DNA of 64,000 nucleotides. Origin: Symsagittifera roscoffensis. Its lineage: Eukaryota; Xenacoelomorpha; Acoela; Convolutidae. Position 1 is the first letter of the stretch; each line of letters starts with the position of its first letter. Below are positions 44,101 to 56,900 of this stretch, in pieces. The notes beneath the pieces are model-generated. The model was not told the origin of the DNA and made no database searches. It saw only the letters and a list, made by a program, of their open reading frames with translations. The position numbers and the translations under genes are program-made. Where the stretch lies: positions 57,854,338-57,918,337 of the forward strand of contig NC_087064.1 of the NCBI RefSeq assembly GCF_963678635.1, given 5' to 3'.

Positions 44101-45084
44101 CTTGTGCTCTGACATTCGATTAGTAATAATTTATTAGTTGATGCTTTTTTGATTCATCAAATGAACTGAAAAAAGTGGCTTCAAACAACAGTACAATATT
44201 AAAAACTCCATTCCAGAAATTTTACTACATACAACATTTTCCGAAATGCATAATTTTTACAAAAATTTGTTACATGCAAAGTTGGCGTTGGATGCCTTTA
44301 GTTTTCAATTTTCAAATTATTACATGCAAAATTTGTGTCTATTTTTGTTTGGTGTAATTTTTGCAACATATCATGGACATTTTTGTTCCGGTCATTGAAA
44401 ATGGGGAGGAACAATAAATTTCCATGATATTTATTGTTCCTCCCCATCCAAAACGAAAACTTTGTTTTCGTTTTTTTTTCTTCAACTTTTTGTTTCCACG
44501 AAAAATCAGGTGCAACAAATAATCATCGGACGACTGGGTCGAGTGATATATCATATCAAAGCCCTTTCAGTCGTAATTCGAACGACATTTAGTATTTTTC
44601 AAACAATTTCCCGGGTTTCAAAAAAAATCGGTTTGAAATTTTTTGAGTTTTCGTCTCATTTCGAGCGTGTGAGAAGGCTTACATTAACTTGTTTACGCCT
44701 AATTTAAGCCTTGAAAATTAATTTTTATTCAGTAAAGTTAGATTTCAGGAATTTTTAGTGCCATCTTAGGAATCAAAAACTTCGAACATTGGAAAAATTT
44801 CTGCGAAAAATTATGATAAATGTTTGAAAATTTATTGAAAGGTTTTTCTGGTAATTTTTTTTAGAAAAACTGTTTTTCAATTCGTCAGTTTTCCTGTGAC
44901 TGTAGAATATCCTAAATTCTAGTTTATCGTTTAGATCCTTTTTATCACACCATGCAGAAAAAACTACACTAATTTGAAAAAATTCGTTTCATTTTTTTAA
45001 GAATATGGTCGAAACATTCTGTGCTAATTGCACAGTACACGGCTATCCTTGTTAGCATATAAAATTGCTTGGTCGAAGGCTAGA
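41171..45084. other. Long intergenic region without recognised gene
   Basis: The module attgcaatcgggtactag lies at about 42710-42727. A 182-codon open frame at 43284-43832 is Phe/Leu/Ser-rich, with no known motif, no splice partner and T-rich base composition like its surroundings; I judge it chance. Two adjacent perfect hairpins lie at 44401-44475. Otherwise I see nothing. Confidence 0.45.
44401..44475. repeat. Two adjacent perfect hairpins
   Basis: atggggaggaacaataaat (44401-44419) pairs with atttattgttcctccccat (44429-44447) around a 9-base loop. Immediately after, aaaacgaaaac (44450-44460) pairs with gttttcgtttt (44464-44474) around ttt. There is no coding frame. It may be the remnant of a foldback element or a structured RNA. 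Confidence 0.75.
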
Positions 45085-45276
45085 GTTATGCTTTATGCTA
45101 ACGCAGACGCGGGGACGTGCTAATGCAAATCTCCTGGTCTTTGGTTCGAATCCGCCACAGCAAACATTTTAATTTTCATGGATTGTTCTTAACATTTCTT
45201 TTATTTATTTTTCACAGCTAATTTTTGTCATTTTCTCGCTTGTGATGGCGAAGCGGAGCATCGCTTCTGTGTTTTT
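45085..45276 (+). repeat. Short tRNA-like repeat with perfect B box and hairpin end
   Basis: ggttcgaatcc at about 45143-45153 is a perfect Pol III B box. The end block gcgaagcggagcatcgcttctgtgtt (45248-45273) is a hairpin end with one change. The length of about 190 bp agrees with the copies at 15.6, 23.1 and 27.3 kb. It lies about 250 bp upstream of the TMEM63 start. Confidence 0.7.
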
Positions 45277-45530
45277 GTTTAAAATTGCTTCAAATTTTAA
45301 GTCTTTTTTCAGTATTTTTCAGCTCATTGACGCCTTTCCAACTCTGTTTGTTTTGTTATGATTCAGATAAAAGAAATTAGTCAGTATGCTGTGTCACCTA
45401 CTCGGTCTGTGATCTGAATTATCGACTTGGATTTGACTTAAATTACTTAATAACGACGAAAATTTGAATGTATTTACGTAGGAGTTACGCTCTCATTACG
45501 TAATTATTCGTGACGAGAACGTGAAGGAAA

Positions 45531-47940
45531 ATGGTCAGTAACTACAGCACACTGGCACCCGCTCCCGCGGTGCGACTGGAGAACGAGGCAGCGTGTCTGA
45601 CGGAGAACAGAAACTACACCAGTCTCTACAGACAGGACTACGGGGGTGTGCACATCACATTCGCACTCAATGCTGGACTCACGATACTCATCGTCCTTCT
45701 GTTCTCATTCATGCGAAAAGGTAGACAGGTCATAATTTATTGCTTAGGATAATTGTTCCGGATTATTGGGATGCAATATAATTGAGACTGTCGAATAATG
45801 ATTCTTGTTTGTGATTCAGTTATACCCGAGCAAATATGAAAAGGTTCCGAAGACGAATTGAAAAGGAACTTAGGCTTCAGAAGTGTTTTGTTTTTGCGCG
45901 AAATCAGCTGCAACATAGATTTTTTGTACAGTTTTAAGTGATATATCGCGCTTAAATCAATTTAGAGTGAAGTTATCTTAGTCTTCACGGCTGCAGTGAG
46001 TTATTCATGCCAGCAAGCTCTTAACAAACAGATTTTAAAGGTATTTCGTCGTAAATTATACTGGTAAGTGCCTCCAGTAATCCACCAAAATTGAAAGGTC
46101 AGAAAAAGCATTCTTTTGTCAAAATTACAAACGAAGAAAACAGTTCTTGAAATTTGTTTTACCGCCTTTTAAATCTACTGTGCTACTGGCTACAATTGTT
46201 TCCTTTCTTTTATTATTTTTAAGTCCTATATAATGTATGGGTCTTTACTGCTTGCAATTTTAGTTAAAATAGACTTTAGCATTTTTCTACTGGCATTAAC
46301 GATATCATATGGCCCCTTAGAACCGATAAAAACAACGAAGAATTTTTTCTAAGTTTACATTGTCAATCGATACGTCTTTTGATTACTTTCATTCATGGTC
46401 TCTGAAGCATTCAGCTGCCCCGATGGAGTGTTTGCATCGTTGTTTGACAGATTTACCGCTCTGCGTTTCACGATGGGGAATTTATGATACTAAAAGTCTA
46501 ACCAAGCAATTTGTCGGTAAATGACGTTCAAGTTTTTATTCAAACCTGGTATCTCAATATCCTATGCGGCTGAATAAGCTTTAAAACGTGAAAAAATTAA
46601 CCTGAAGAGTTGAAAAAGTTTTTTTTTATCTGTAATTGAAATAACTTTTTAGACTCTTTTAGAAAATGACCCGTTGGCAGGTTTGCTTAATTGTATGTTT
46701 TATTTGACGTTGAAACTCACTCATTAGCTCTAAAAATCGGAGCTTCGCAAAGTTCATTTGTTGGTTTTGTGATGAAGGTTTTTGCTTCTGCGAATTTTTC
46801 ATAAAATTTAGGAATCGGGGGATACGCGAGATTAGGAGTCACGATGGTCCGTTCTGGACTCCCAAACATTATGACCGCGACTGCAAATCGAATCAGCGAA
46901 GCTGGCCAGAAGATCAGACATTCTAGAATTGTGAGTCAGAATGTGGCCAACTCTTCTTACGAAGTGAACGGGGGTGGATCAGAGTACAACGAAAAGACCT
47001 CGCTTCCGAGAAGCCGATTGAAAGGCAAGTCTGAAAGCTAATTTTTGTTGTAAACTTAGAATATTCTCTCATGAGTGCACAATACGTGGAGTTTTGTAGC
47101 TGTAAGTGTTAAACGAAAAATAAAAGCTGAAGCGCGAAGCGCGTTTGAATTAAGTTTTCTGTTTTATGCATTCAAGCAAAGAATCCTTTAGTTTTATTCG
47201 CGAAGAAATAGTTGTTTTTTTTTTGCGAAGGGGTTGAGTATCCAGAAAAAGCCAATCTGACGTCAAGGCATTTTTACTAAACTTTTAGTAGAGAGATAAA
47301 GATCATTCACTGATATCAAATGCACAAGCGGATTTATGCAAAGGGGAATTCCTACTTTGAAATTTGATGCTCTCGTCACTCAAATTGTCCCTTTTTGGAT
47401 CAAAAATTTGCCTGCGAACAACCATATACACTAACTTTTGGTTGGAAGGCATGTAACATATGCTCCGAAGCGAAAAGACCCCAAAAACTGCATTTTGACA
47501 CTTTTTCAAAAATCTACTTGTTCATGTTTTTAAAAACACCCTCCGTTCTCTCTGCTAAACTCATAGAGCAGCCGTTGCATATCAGCGTAAGTGCATATCA
47601 TTAATTTATTAATGAAATATCTCGTATATTTTAGACAGCGCGCGGATAAGCGTCTCTAATCTACGGCGAAGTACGATAATACCAGGTGTCGAGGACGGAG
47701 ACGAGTTTGCCACGCTCCCAATCTCCGAAGTGTTAGATATGGGCGACATCCAGCTGGATGCAGATCTGATCGCCACGACCAACAATAACAATAATAGTTT
47801 TGACGTCATAGACAGAAATGGAGGTAGTCGGAGGATAGCAAATGGAGATCAAGTGGACGGGACATCATCCAATGGACTGACAATAACTGCATCGACTTCA
47901 AACTCGTCACCGAATAGTGGAGGAAAATTGATTAACATAG
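45531..47940 (+). CDS. TMEM63: TMEM63 exons 1-3: N-terminus, first membrane helix, enlarged cytosolic loop
   Basis: Exon 1 gives an extracellular N-terminus with sequons (NYS, NYT) and the first helix THE FALNAGLTILIVLLFSF part (about residues 41-61). Exon 2 starts with the conserved RKG...YARLGV loop. Exons 2 and 3 together give about 170 residues between helices 1 and 2, against roughly 60 in human TMEM63B. The extra part is Ser/Asn/Gly-rich (TTNNNNNSF, ASTSNSSPNSGG) and probably unstructured. All three exons end in phase 1, so exons 2 and 3 could each be skipped without changing the frame. Confidence 0.9.
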
Positions 47941-50900
47941 GTAAGCAGGACAGGCATAAAAATGGCAGTGGAAACACTCAATTTGTTTTCTCATTTTTCA
48001 GTCATTACCCTTGCCATAAGCTGGTGAATTGCAATCGGGTACTGGACTTTTTACCCGTAAATAACTTTCACTGAATGGAAACTAGAAATGGCCAATTTAG
48101 GTTCGGTTCATAATCAATTTAATTTTTTTCGTCTCTGGCACACATGGTCTGGAGGTAACGAATACGCCTCGGACGGCAAAGGTCCTGAGTTCAATCTGAC
48201 AGGACTGATGCAATTTACATTTTAGTTGCTTTAAGTGTTTCGATTTGCTTCTGCTGTTTGTATTTTTACTAACCTTGACTTCATATGTATTGTTAATGAA
48301 AAAAAATTTATTGCGACCACTTGGTTTTGGTTTAGTCTTTATCAGCTTAGTGGCCTAATTTTGACGCGTTTCAATATAAGCGTACTTTTAATGCCCACCT
48401 CTGCTACTAGTAGAAATTATAGTTCAAGTTTTTCATGACAACAATTTTTTTCTCCTTTTTTCGGCTTGATCGGTTTTGGCCTATATAATATCGGCCTAAT
48501 AGTTCATATTGCGTCTCAAAATTTTTTTTGCGAATTTATATATTGAATTTGAGGCCGAACAAATATTTTTTTATTAGTCTATTTGTTTCTTTTTCGGCTT
48601 AATGGTCTATAATTATATCGGCTAAGTGGCATCATTTCGTTTCACTTGACGAGCAAATAAAGTTTTGTGTATGTGTGTGTTTTGAGGGTGAGTTGGACTT
48701 GTTGACTTTTTTCGGCCTGAAAGTTACTGCTGAAGTATTTTCGGCTTTGTTACCGCCTGATTGAATTTTTCCGTTGCTGATTTCACATTCTATTTTCTTG
48801 GCATTTTTTGTTTGAAAATTAGCATTAATCATTTTAATTTTTGACATTTTGAATTTTTTTCCCCGTTTTGCGGCTTTCTTGTTTCTTATCGCTAGTGGTG
48901 CAAAGCACAGCTTCGCCCCTTGTGTAAAAGTTTCATTTTGCTGTCAATTTTCGAAAGTATTCAATGTTTTGTTTTCTGAACTGTTTTATATAAATTCATT
49001 TGCGAGGCCAACTGATTTGTAAACGTGAACTACATTTTTCCATTCAGGAACTTCTGTTTCATCTTACAGCTTTACGGTAGCAGATATAGGGGTTGGGTGG
49101 GTGGTCGTGGATGCCTATCCTATCAAGGATTCGACCCAAAGGTTCCCACTTTGGTACTATTTGAAGACATCAATTTTTTGCCCTAAAATTGTTCTAAAGG
49201 CACCATGGAGCGCAAAATAATGAGGTGGAGCGCACGCCAACAAAACGCGATTTTTGGTTAAAATTTTCCATAAAGTGTCTTAAGTGCCTTTTTGGCCATT
49301 TTTTTCAAAATTTCGCCTACGGAGCAGAAAATTTGGTCAGAATAGGGGCTTCATACTGATTTCTGAGAGCTCAGAAAATCAATTTGGTCACCGAAAAAAG
49401 TCGACAATGATTTGATTTAAAAAAAAATTCTCCTCAAAAATTTGAAAGTCTCCTGCTGATTTCCCTTGAAGTTCTTTTTTCAGGAGATGTGGAAACATCG
49501 ATTTTTAGAACCACATTTTTCTTAGCAGCTCAACATGCGCCTACCAAATGTTTTCGGCTTAGTTGCTTCTCGTTAAATGACTCTGAAAGCTTGGGGATTG
49601 TGTTGTGGATACGATTTTTCGACTGTTTTTTGACTTTGTGGCTTTCGAATTATTTTCTATGTCTTTGAACAAGTTTTTTCTTCAAAATGAGAGTTTCAGG
49701 ATCAGACAAAACAGAACTGGAAAAGCGAAGAGTGCGGATTTTGGACGAGGACGAGCGGAATCTTTTCTCCTGGATCAAGTTGACCCTAACTCTAAACATC
49801 TCGGACTTCGGCCACAAGGTCAACCAGGACTGTGTACAGTATCTCCACTTTCAGAGACACGTGATCGGATTCATGTTGCTGAATACTATTATATGCATGC
49901 TAGTGCTGCTACCGATCAATGTTGTGGGAGGCAATCAGTTCTCAAACAACACCAAGAGGTATTAGCTATGCTACTGGCACTATTAGTTTGCTTATCCTAC
50001 TCACATTTTTACCACCTGTGTATTTTTTCTTGCGGCTCTCGCTGGCTGTTTGATTTAACTCATTAATCATTTTTCGTAACTTAGTTTTTGATAAAAAATT
50101 TTCGCTGTTTTACTTCAAGTTGCTTTGTTTCCTTGGAGAAAATGAAATTTCCTCGTTTTATTTTTTCTAGTTTCGGGCGTCTCACGCTGAATAACCTGGA
50201 GCCAGATAGCAACCTGTTAGTGGTCCATAGTATCTACGCATTCGCAATGTGTATTTTCATTCTTGTGATCATGGATCGGTTCGAGAAGAAGTATGTGCAT
50301 GAGGACCCCTCCATGCAAACAACAGTCCTCGTCAAAAATTTCCCAATCCGAAGGTTTGATAATATTGCAAAAATCAAGTTACTCGAAAATTGAAGACAAA
50401 ATTAAGTTAATACAGTTTCTCATGCGGCAAATGTTTCGTTGTAGCATTGTTTTTTCTATGTAGTAAATATCTTGAGAAAACTTTTTGCGATGATTGGGCT
50501 CAGTTTAAAATCGACAATTTGGCTTATTTGCGTAAATTGGTTGAAAATATTCTTTGAAAATGAAGCATGGGTTTAACGAATCACGGTTTTTTATAATATG
50601 TATACATATTTTTTTAAAATCTTAACAGATACTTTCATTGTTTATATATCAATTGCTTAATTATCAGTGATGCCGGTAGACATGTTAGAGCGTATTGAGT
50701 AGACTTATCTTACAGTCCCTTTTTTCGAAAACATCTATTTCATTTCTTAAGGGCATTATTCGAATCGGGAATCAAAGGAAAGCCACACTTACTACTGTCG
50801 AGGCTGGAGACGTACTTCACTCGCGTGCTAAAGATACTGCCTTCCAATTTCCAAATCTACCTCACCTTTGACGTAAGCGACCTTGAAAAGTTAGTCAAAA

Positions 50901-53900
50901 GGTACTATAAGTACACAGAGTGTATAGATTACGTAATGCGTAAAAATGAGAAAGCCCGTCTATCTAAACGAGAGCAACAGCTGGATGCGAAAGAACAAGT
51001 TGAACTTAATAGTCTACCGAGAAGTAAGCCAGAGGAGTCACGTGATATTATATCATTTGATGACGTAATGATTACGGTGGAGAATCAAGAGGTAGGGGCT
51101 GATGCAGAGGAAGTGGTAGGAGCTAATGGTGACGAGGAGTCACCGAGTCCCTCGGAAGTTGTGGAAAAGAGTTACGTGATGGACTCGAGGGAATTTGCAG
51201 CGAGGCAAAACTCATCATCGAAGCGTAAGTTAAAAAATATGTGGAGACTTTTAACACCTTAATCATGTCATAGACATGAAAAAGCTTCTATCTTTGCTTT
51301 AAAATGAGCATTAATTTATCTCTCAACTGTACACCAAAGCTCTAATGACCTTGCACTGTGTCTTATTAACAAAATCAATGCTGCTCATCGTTGCGTACAT
51401 TGGGGTTCCGATATGAATTTCTGTATTCCAGAGATAAGAATGGAAAATCTGCATACTGAATTGAGGCACCTCTTTATTTCAGGGCTGAAGTGGCGCGGCC
51501 ATGAAAAGGATTACATAAGTTTGTATATTTTAACTCAACTGCAACTCAGTTACACTATGCTGACATTCATTCCCAACTATAAACTCAAGTCACCATAAAA
51601 TCAGCCAAATGTCAACTGAAAAGAGATGGATCTACCAAACTGTAGGATCTCCATAATTTTAACCGAGAATTTTGAACCGGTTTTTAAAATTCCCCAAAAT
51701 CCCCTCACTTGACATCCTGCCAAATAGTATCGGAGGTTTTGCCGGCCTTGAAGTTCTGACGAACCCAGTTTGGCCAAACTGAACAATGAACCCAGTTTGG
51801 CCAAACTTTATGAGAATAATTGCACTGCAGTTTTCGGGCCTCTTTAAGATGTTGTAATCGAATCTTTCTGCAGAGAGAGGTGGTGCAAGCTTTCCGAAAA
51901 TGCATCCGGCTATATAAGCAAGTGTTTGCTAAAAGTATGCTCTATTTTTCTATGATCCTCCTATTTGATAGATCCATAAACAACTGATCAATGCATATTG
52001 TACTCATATTCGCCGACAGTCCAAGATGATAAAAAGCATGACAATAATTGATAACTTGCTTGTGTGTGTAATGTAATGACCATGAAATGAGCAATGCACC
52101 TAGAAGCATTTTCTCTAGGAGTTCATCAGAAATGCATTTGGCTGATCATATGACTGCGGTTATGGGTTATATAAAATCGGTGATGGCAACTATATTGATG
52201 ATTGAAAATTTCGCGAACTATTTAGAAGCTACTACCGGTAACTTCTGTTTCAGTTTCATTGGAACTAATCAAGAATGTTCCGAGCTCTAATTGGACTGCA
52301 ATTTTTGTTTGAAGATCTTTGTTTGATGGTACCTTCTATAACTTTAACTAACCTTGAAAAATTGAGGAGAGTAGCCTTTGATTCCCTTCTGATCTGTTTT
52401 AATTATCGACTATGCACGCTAATTTTTTTCTTGATAATAATGGAATTATCAAATGTTCGGCTTTTAACAAAGGTGCATCGTAGATAGTTCGGTACACGTT
52501 TACTTCGATTTCATAGCAAAGTCCGAACTCTGGAAAAAGTTTCATTAATTATTTTTTTGCCTTAAATATATTTTTTAAAAGTTTTTCTTGCCTAGGTTAA
52601 TAAACTCACCCTAAAGTTTTGTTAAGAATTGGCCTGGCGTTATTCTTTTCTGTCTACTGCCTGATTTGCATCGTAACTGCCTGACTGTAACTTAAATTGT
52701 TCAGATCTTCAACCAGTTTCAAACTATCTCAGCGATGACATCACCACGCTAGGCTCTGACGTCATCACGGACGCAGACGTCAAAATCGACAATCACTCTC
52801 AGCCGCGAGTTCACATAAACTGCGACGAACCCTCGACCTCGAAAGCCAACTGCACGTATAACGGCAGAAGTTCTGCTCAGTCGCCCAAAATAGCGATCAA
52901 AAAGGCCTCAATGAAGATAAGAGAGAGCGTACATTTGAATAATTTGAATCTAAAGTTCAACAAATGCTGTGCAGGTTTTCTGTGCCCATTTTGCAGCGAG
53001 ACTAGAAATGCGTTCGAGTATTACACGGAGAAGAGAGAAGAGGTGGTCAAAAAGATTGTTAAGTTGATCCAAACGCGCCCATTTGAACAGAGGACTCTGC
53101 CGATGTTCTTTCTCACTTTACCTTCAAAAAAGGTGAGATGAACCTACTCAATTTTTTCTATGTACATTTAACTGCACATTTTAGATGCAAGCGGGACAGT
53201 TCAGTGCAAAGTTTGTGTAGATTAAACAGCATATCGAACAAAATTCGCTGTTTTACAACTCATTCTTTGCTGCATAATATCCAAGCCGCAATCTAACTTC
53301 TGATTTGTGATTTAGGTGGCGGACACGATCTGCAACTTTTTGCCTTATGAGCAGACTCTACACACACATCAGTGGGAGGTCACAATGGCGCCCAATGTGG
53401 ATGACGTCATCTGGGAGAACCTCTCCCTCTCCACTGTCAGCAAACGAGTCAGGTATGTAAAATAAAGAATAGAACAATTAACTGGTTTTGTGCTGTTTTC
53501 CCAGAGCTCTTAATCACAGCTAATCAAAGCTAAAGTTTTCAGCAAAACTTTTTGAAAAAAGAAGTTTTGAGTAAATGATCGGGATTGGGAAGAAAGTAAT
53601 AAAGAACCTCGACAAATGGTTTGCAATAACTTAAATAAAGTGATACAAATATGTTAAGTTTGTTTTCTCGTACCTAATATTCTTTCACATGCGAAAGCAA
53701 GTGAACTTTTAATCGGGAACTAGACTTTTTCTGGTAAACATTTTTTCTGGCAAATGAGTGAGAAACTGACCTTGCTTTTTGATAGAACCTCAACATTTTT
53801 CAGTACCCTTCGCCTTGGCTGAGGAAAAACTTAAGTTGTCGGACTATCGATGCTTAACTACTTATTTTTTGTTGGCTGCCTTTCCACAGTAATGAAATAA

Positions 53901-56900
53901 ATTCGTTTCATTTTTCACTTAAAACACGTGAGAGGACGTCAAAAGGCAGTGAGCCGGTCAAGGATGCCTCAAGAGCAAAGTAAAATTAGTTTTTTTTTCT
54001 GTGTATGCAAGTGTTGACTAAAAAAGGAGAGAAAAATTGGTTCAAAAACCTCTTTGGGTGTGGTCATATTTGAATCTACCTTTCTTAATTTTCACCAGAA
54101 TAACTCAAATCTATAGTTTGTAGAAATCATGCAATTAATGTATCAGTTTTAAATAAATTCAAAGATTTTTTTATGCTTGTATTATTTGCTCTTAGTTTAA
54201 TTGAAGTCATTTTTATCTAATGTTCGTAAACCTCTGTTTCCGTTTTTCTGGCAGAGAAATTGGTATATTTCTTCATTTGATACTACGCTGTTGATGCTGG
54301 TGCAGGGATGCTCTTTTATTATTACTTTCGTCAATGTTTTGGTCAACTCATAACATAAAACTTGTGTGAGCAGAACATGTGATCGTTTTTTATTATTTCT
54401 CAAACCATCCGTTCTTTTTAAGTCAAAAAGAGTGCGTAAGAAGCTATTAAATAAAAAGAATGCGTAAACTCGATTTCAATTGTCAATTCATATAATAGAA
54501 CTCCATATTGTAATAGCGGTTCTACATATGCTAAATAAAGTCTGAATAAAGTTTTTTGATTAAAAGTATTCTGCGAGTTTCTTTTTTTTTTCATTTGAAC
54601 TATATGATGCTTATAATTAAGCTTATGATCTAAAACTACAACAAGATACGCCATTTATTCCGTATATTCTAGCTCATGACCTTGGAAATTGATAAGAGGA
54701 GGTCGCTGGTTTCTACCAAAATCAAGAATAACTGCATGGAGAAAACTTAATTGTTCTCCATCCTTTCAGTTATTTTCTGCAAATCTTGATTCAATTTTGA
54801 GCCTTTACTTGTATCTTTTGCGAAGATTGTCACAGGACTGCTGGAACAAACATTGAGCAGATCATTCACATTTTGTAAAAGAAAAAACTGAAGATCCCTG
54901 AAGTGATCGCTTGGAACTCCACAAAGTAATTTCTGCTGTTTTTACTCGCTGTTTTTAAATTCAATGTGTTATTATCTGTTTGTCAATTACCATTTGAAAA
55001 TTTTATACATCGGAAGCCTTAAGCCGTGATCATAACTTTTTTTCGAAGAATTCCATAATATACCGTATCAAAAGTTTTAAAAAGATTTTCAAATGTACAA
55101 GCGACATTCTCGTTTTTAAAGTAAGTCCATCGCTCCCGTTTTCTACATCCCAATATCGCAGCTACTGCTTAATTTTTCTTTCTGTAACAGAATTGATCGG
55201 TGTTATTACCCATGCGATAGTAAGGGTATTGCAATCGGGTACTATGTTTTTCCCCTTAAATAACTTTAGGCACAGAACGGTCAAAAATAGAAAAAGTAAA
55301 TATTGGTTCAATTTTTAACTTATTCTAATTTCTTTGTGTCTCCGAAGATAACGAATGCGCCTGAGACGATAAAGATTTTGGGTTCAATTCTGACAGGACT
55401 TTTTTTAAAAGGAAAGATGACGTTTCACAACAAAATTGTCGGCTCATTTGTTTGCTTATCTTTGTCGGCTTCGTTATCATATTGTAGAATTGTTTTTTTT
55501 TTAGTTTTTGTTACATTATAGTTGCTTTGAACTTTTGATTTACCCTGATGCATGTAATTTTACTAACCTTGGCAGGTTGTTCTTATTCGCTTAAAAACTT
55601 TTTTCTTCACAAAAAATTTCGCCTTGCCTTTATCGTATAAGGAACTAATTTTGATTCGTTTCAAGGAAAACAAAATCTTTGTGCTCTCCTGGATCGCAAA
55701 AAATGCTCAAAGTATTGATAGAAATTCTAGTGTGAATATTTCATGAAATTTTTTTTGGCCGTTTTTTTTTCCTTTTCTTACGGCTTGATAAGTTGTGGCC
55801 TTTGTCAGATGGGTTTAATGACCATATTGCTTAATGGTCATATTGCGTCTGTTTTTTGAGGGTCAAGGAGACTTATTAACTTTCGTCTTCTTTTTTTTCT
55901 GTTCGGCTCAAAGGGTTTCTGACAAGATACTTTTCGGCTTTTGTGCACTTTCACTTCTGATACAAATCATTTTTCGAAGACTGCTTTTAAAATGTAGCAA
56001 TGAGAAAATTGGCCTGTGGTTACAACTTATAGTTTAGATTTACCCTTTTATTTATGTATCGGGTAATTTTTGATGCATCAAGAAAGTAATGAAAAACATC
56101 AAGTTATCAAAGCTCCTAAGTATTGGCAATACCGCTGGTTTTATATTTTAGGGGAAGAATTGTTTTTTCGGTTGTTTCATAGGATTGTTTGAGTACGAAA
56201 GATTTTTTGTGTAGTTTTTATTTAGAAACAGATTTCAAGTGATTTGAAAGAGATGGAACTACATTCAAAGAGTAGTCATTCAAGGAGTCCGTTGTCAAAC
56301 AACATCGGTAAATCAATTTTTTTCGTCCAGATCTTTTTCTGGTTAAAAAATTGTTTATGAACAATTTTCTGGCATGGCATTTTTTTTCTTTACAGCTTCA
56401 CCTTTATTTCGATAGTTTTTGTAATTTGCCAAGAAGGGTCTATTGTATGAATTATATGCTCTCACATTTATGCCTTTTTTGTTGCTATTCTTTTACAGAA
56501 TTAGTCTTTCGTTACTTAGCTGTTTTTTGTTTGCTTGTGTTATTTTTTTTTGGAGCTATTCTATCTAATGAGGCGTTTATCAATTCGTGCAGGCGCGTTA
56601 TAAACGTTTAATTCATGTGTTTGTCAGATACATTCAATTGAAAAAATTTTGATGGTAGAGTTCTTTTTTTTGAAAGGTTGCTCAAAATTGTTAAAAGGTC
56701 CATCTGTATTTTCTTGATCAATTTTATAATTTTTTTAAGAAAAAGTCTCCACTGAGGTCGATTCCATGGTGGTATGACATTCCATACACTAAAACTTAAG
56801 TTGCACTTTGAAAAATTGGTTAGTCCAAGTTTTCACTTAGCTATTTCTCGCTTTGGATTCTCTATCAAGCGAGCTTAGAGCCCTTGCTTTTTTAAGGTAT

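Noticed and set aside
45085-45165. Possible tRNA gene with perfect B box ggttcgaatcc
   Set aside because: No acceptor stem or anticodon arm pairs properly, and the sequence belongs to a repeat family with a hairpin end.
12725-48928. Helitron 3' ends, because of the terminal hairpins
   Set aside because: The bases after the hairpin are CTCTGTGTT, not CTRR, no TC start is evident at the other end, and the copies carry Pol III-like boxes.
49605-50066. 153-codon frame overlapping TMEM63 exon 4
   Set aside because: It is another reading frame of the real exon, which is fixed by homology and splice phase.
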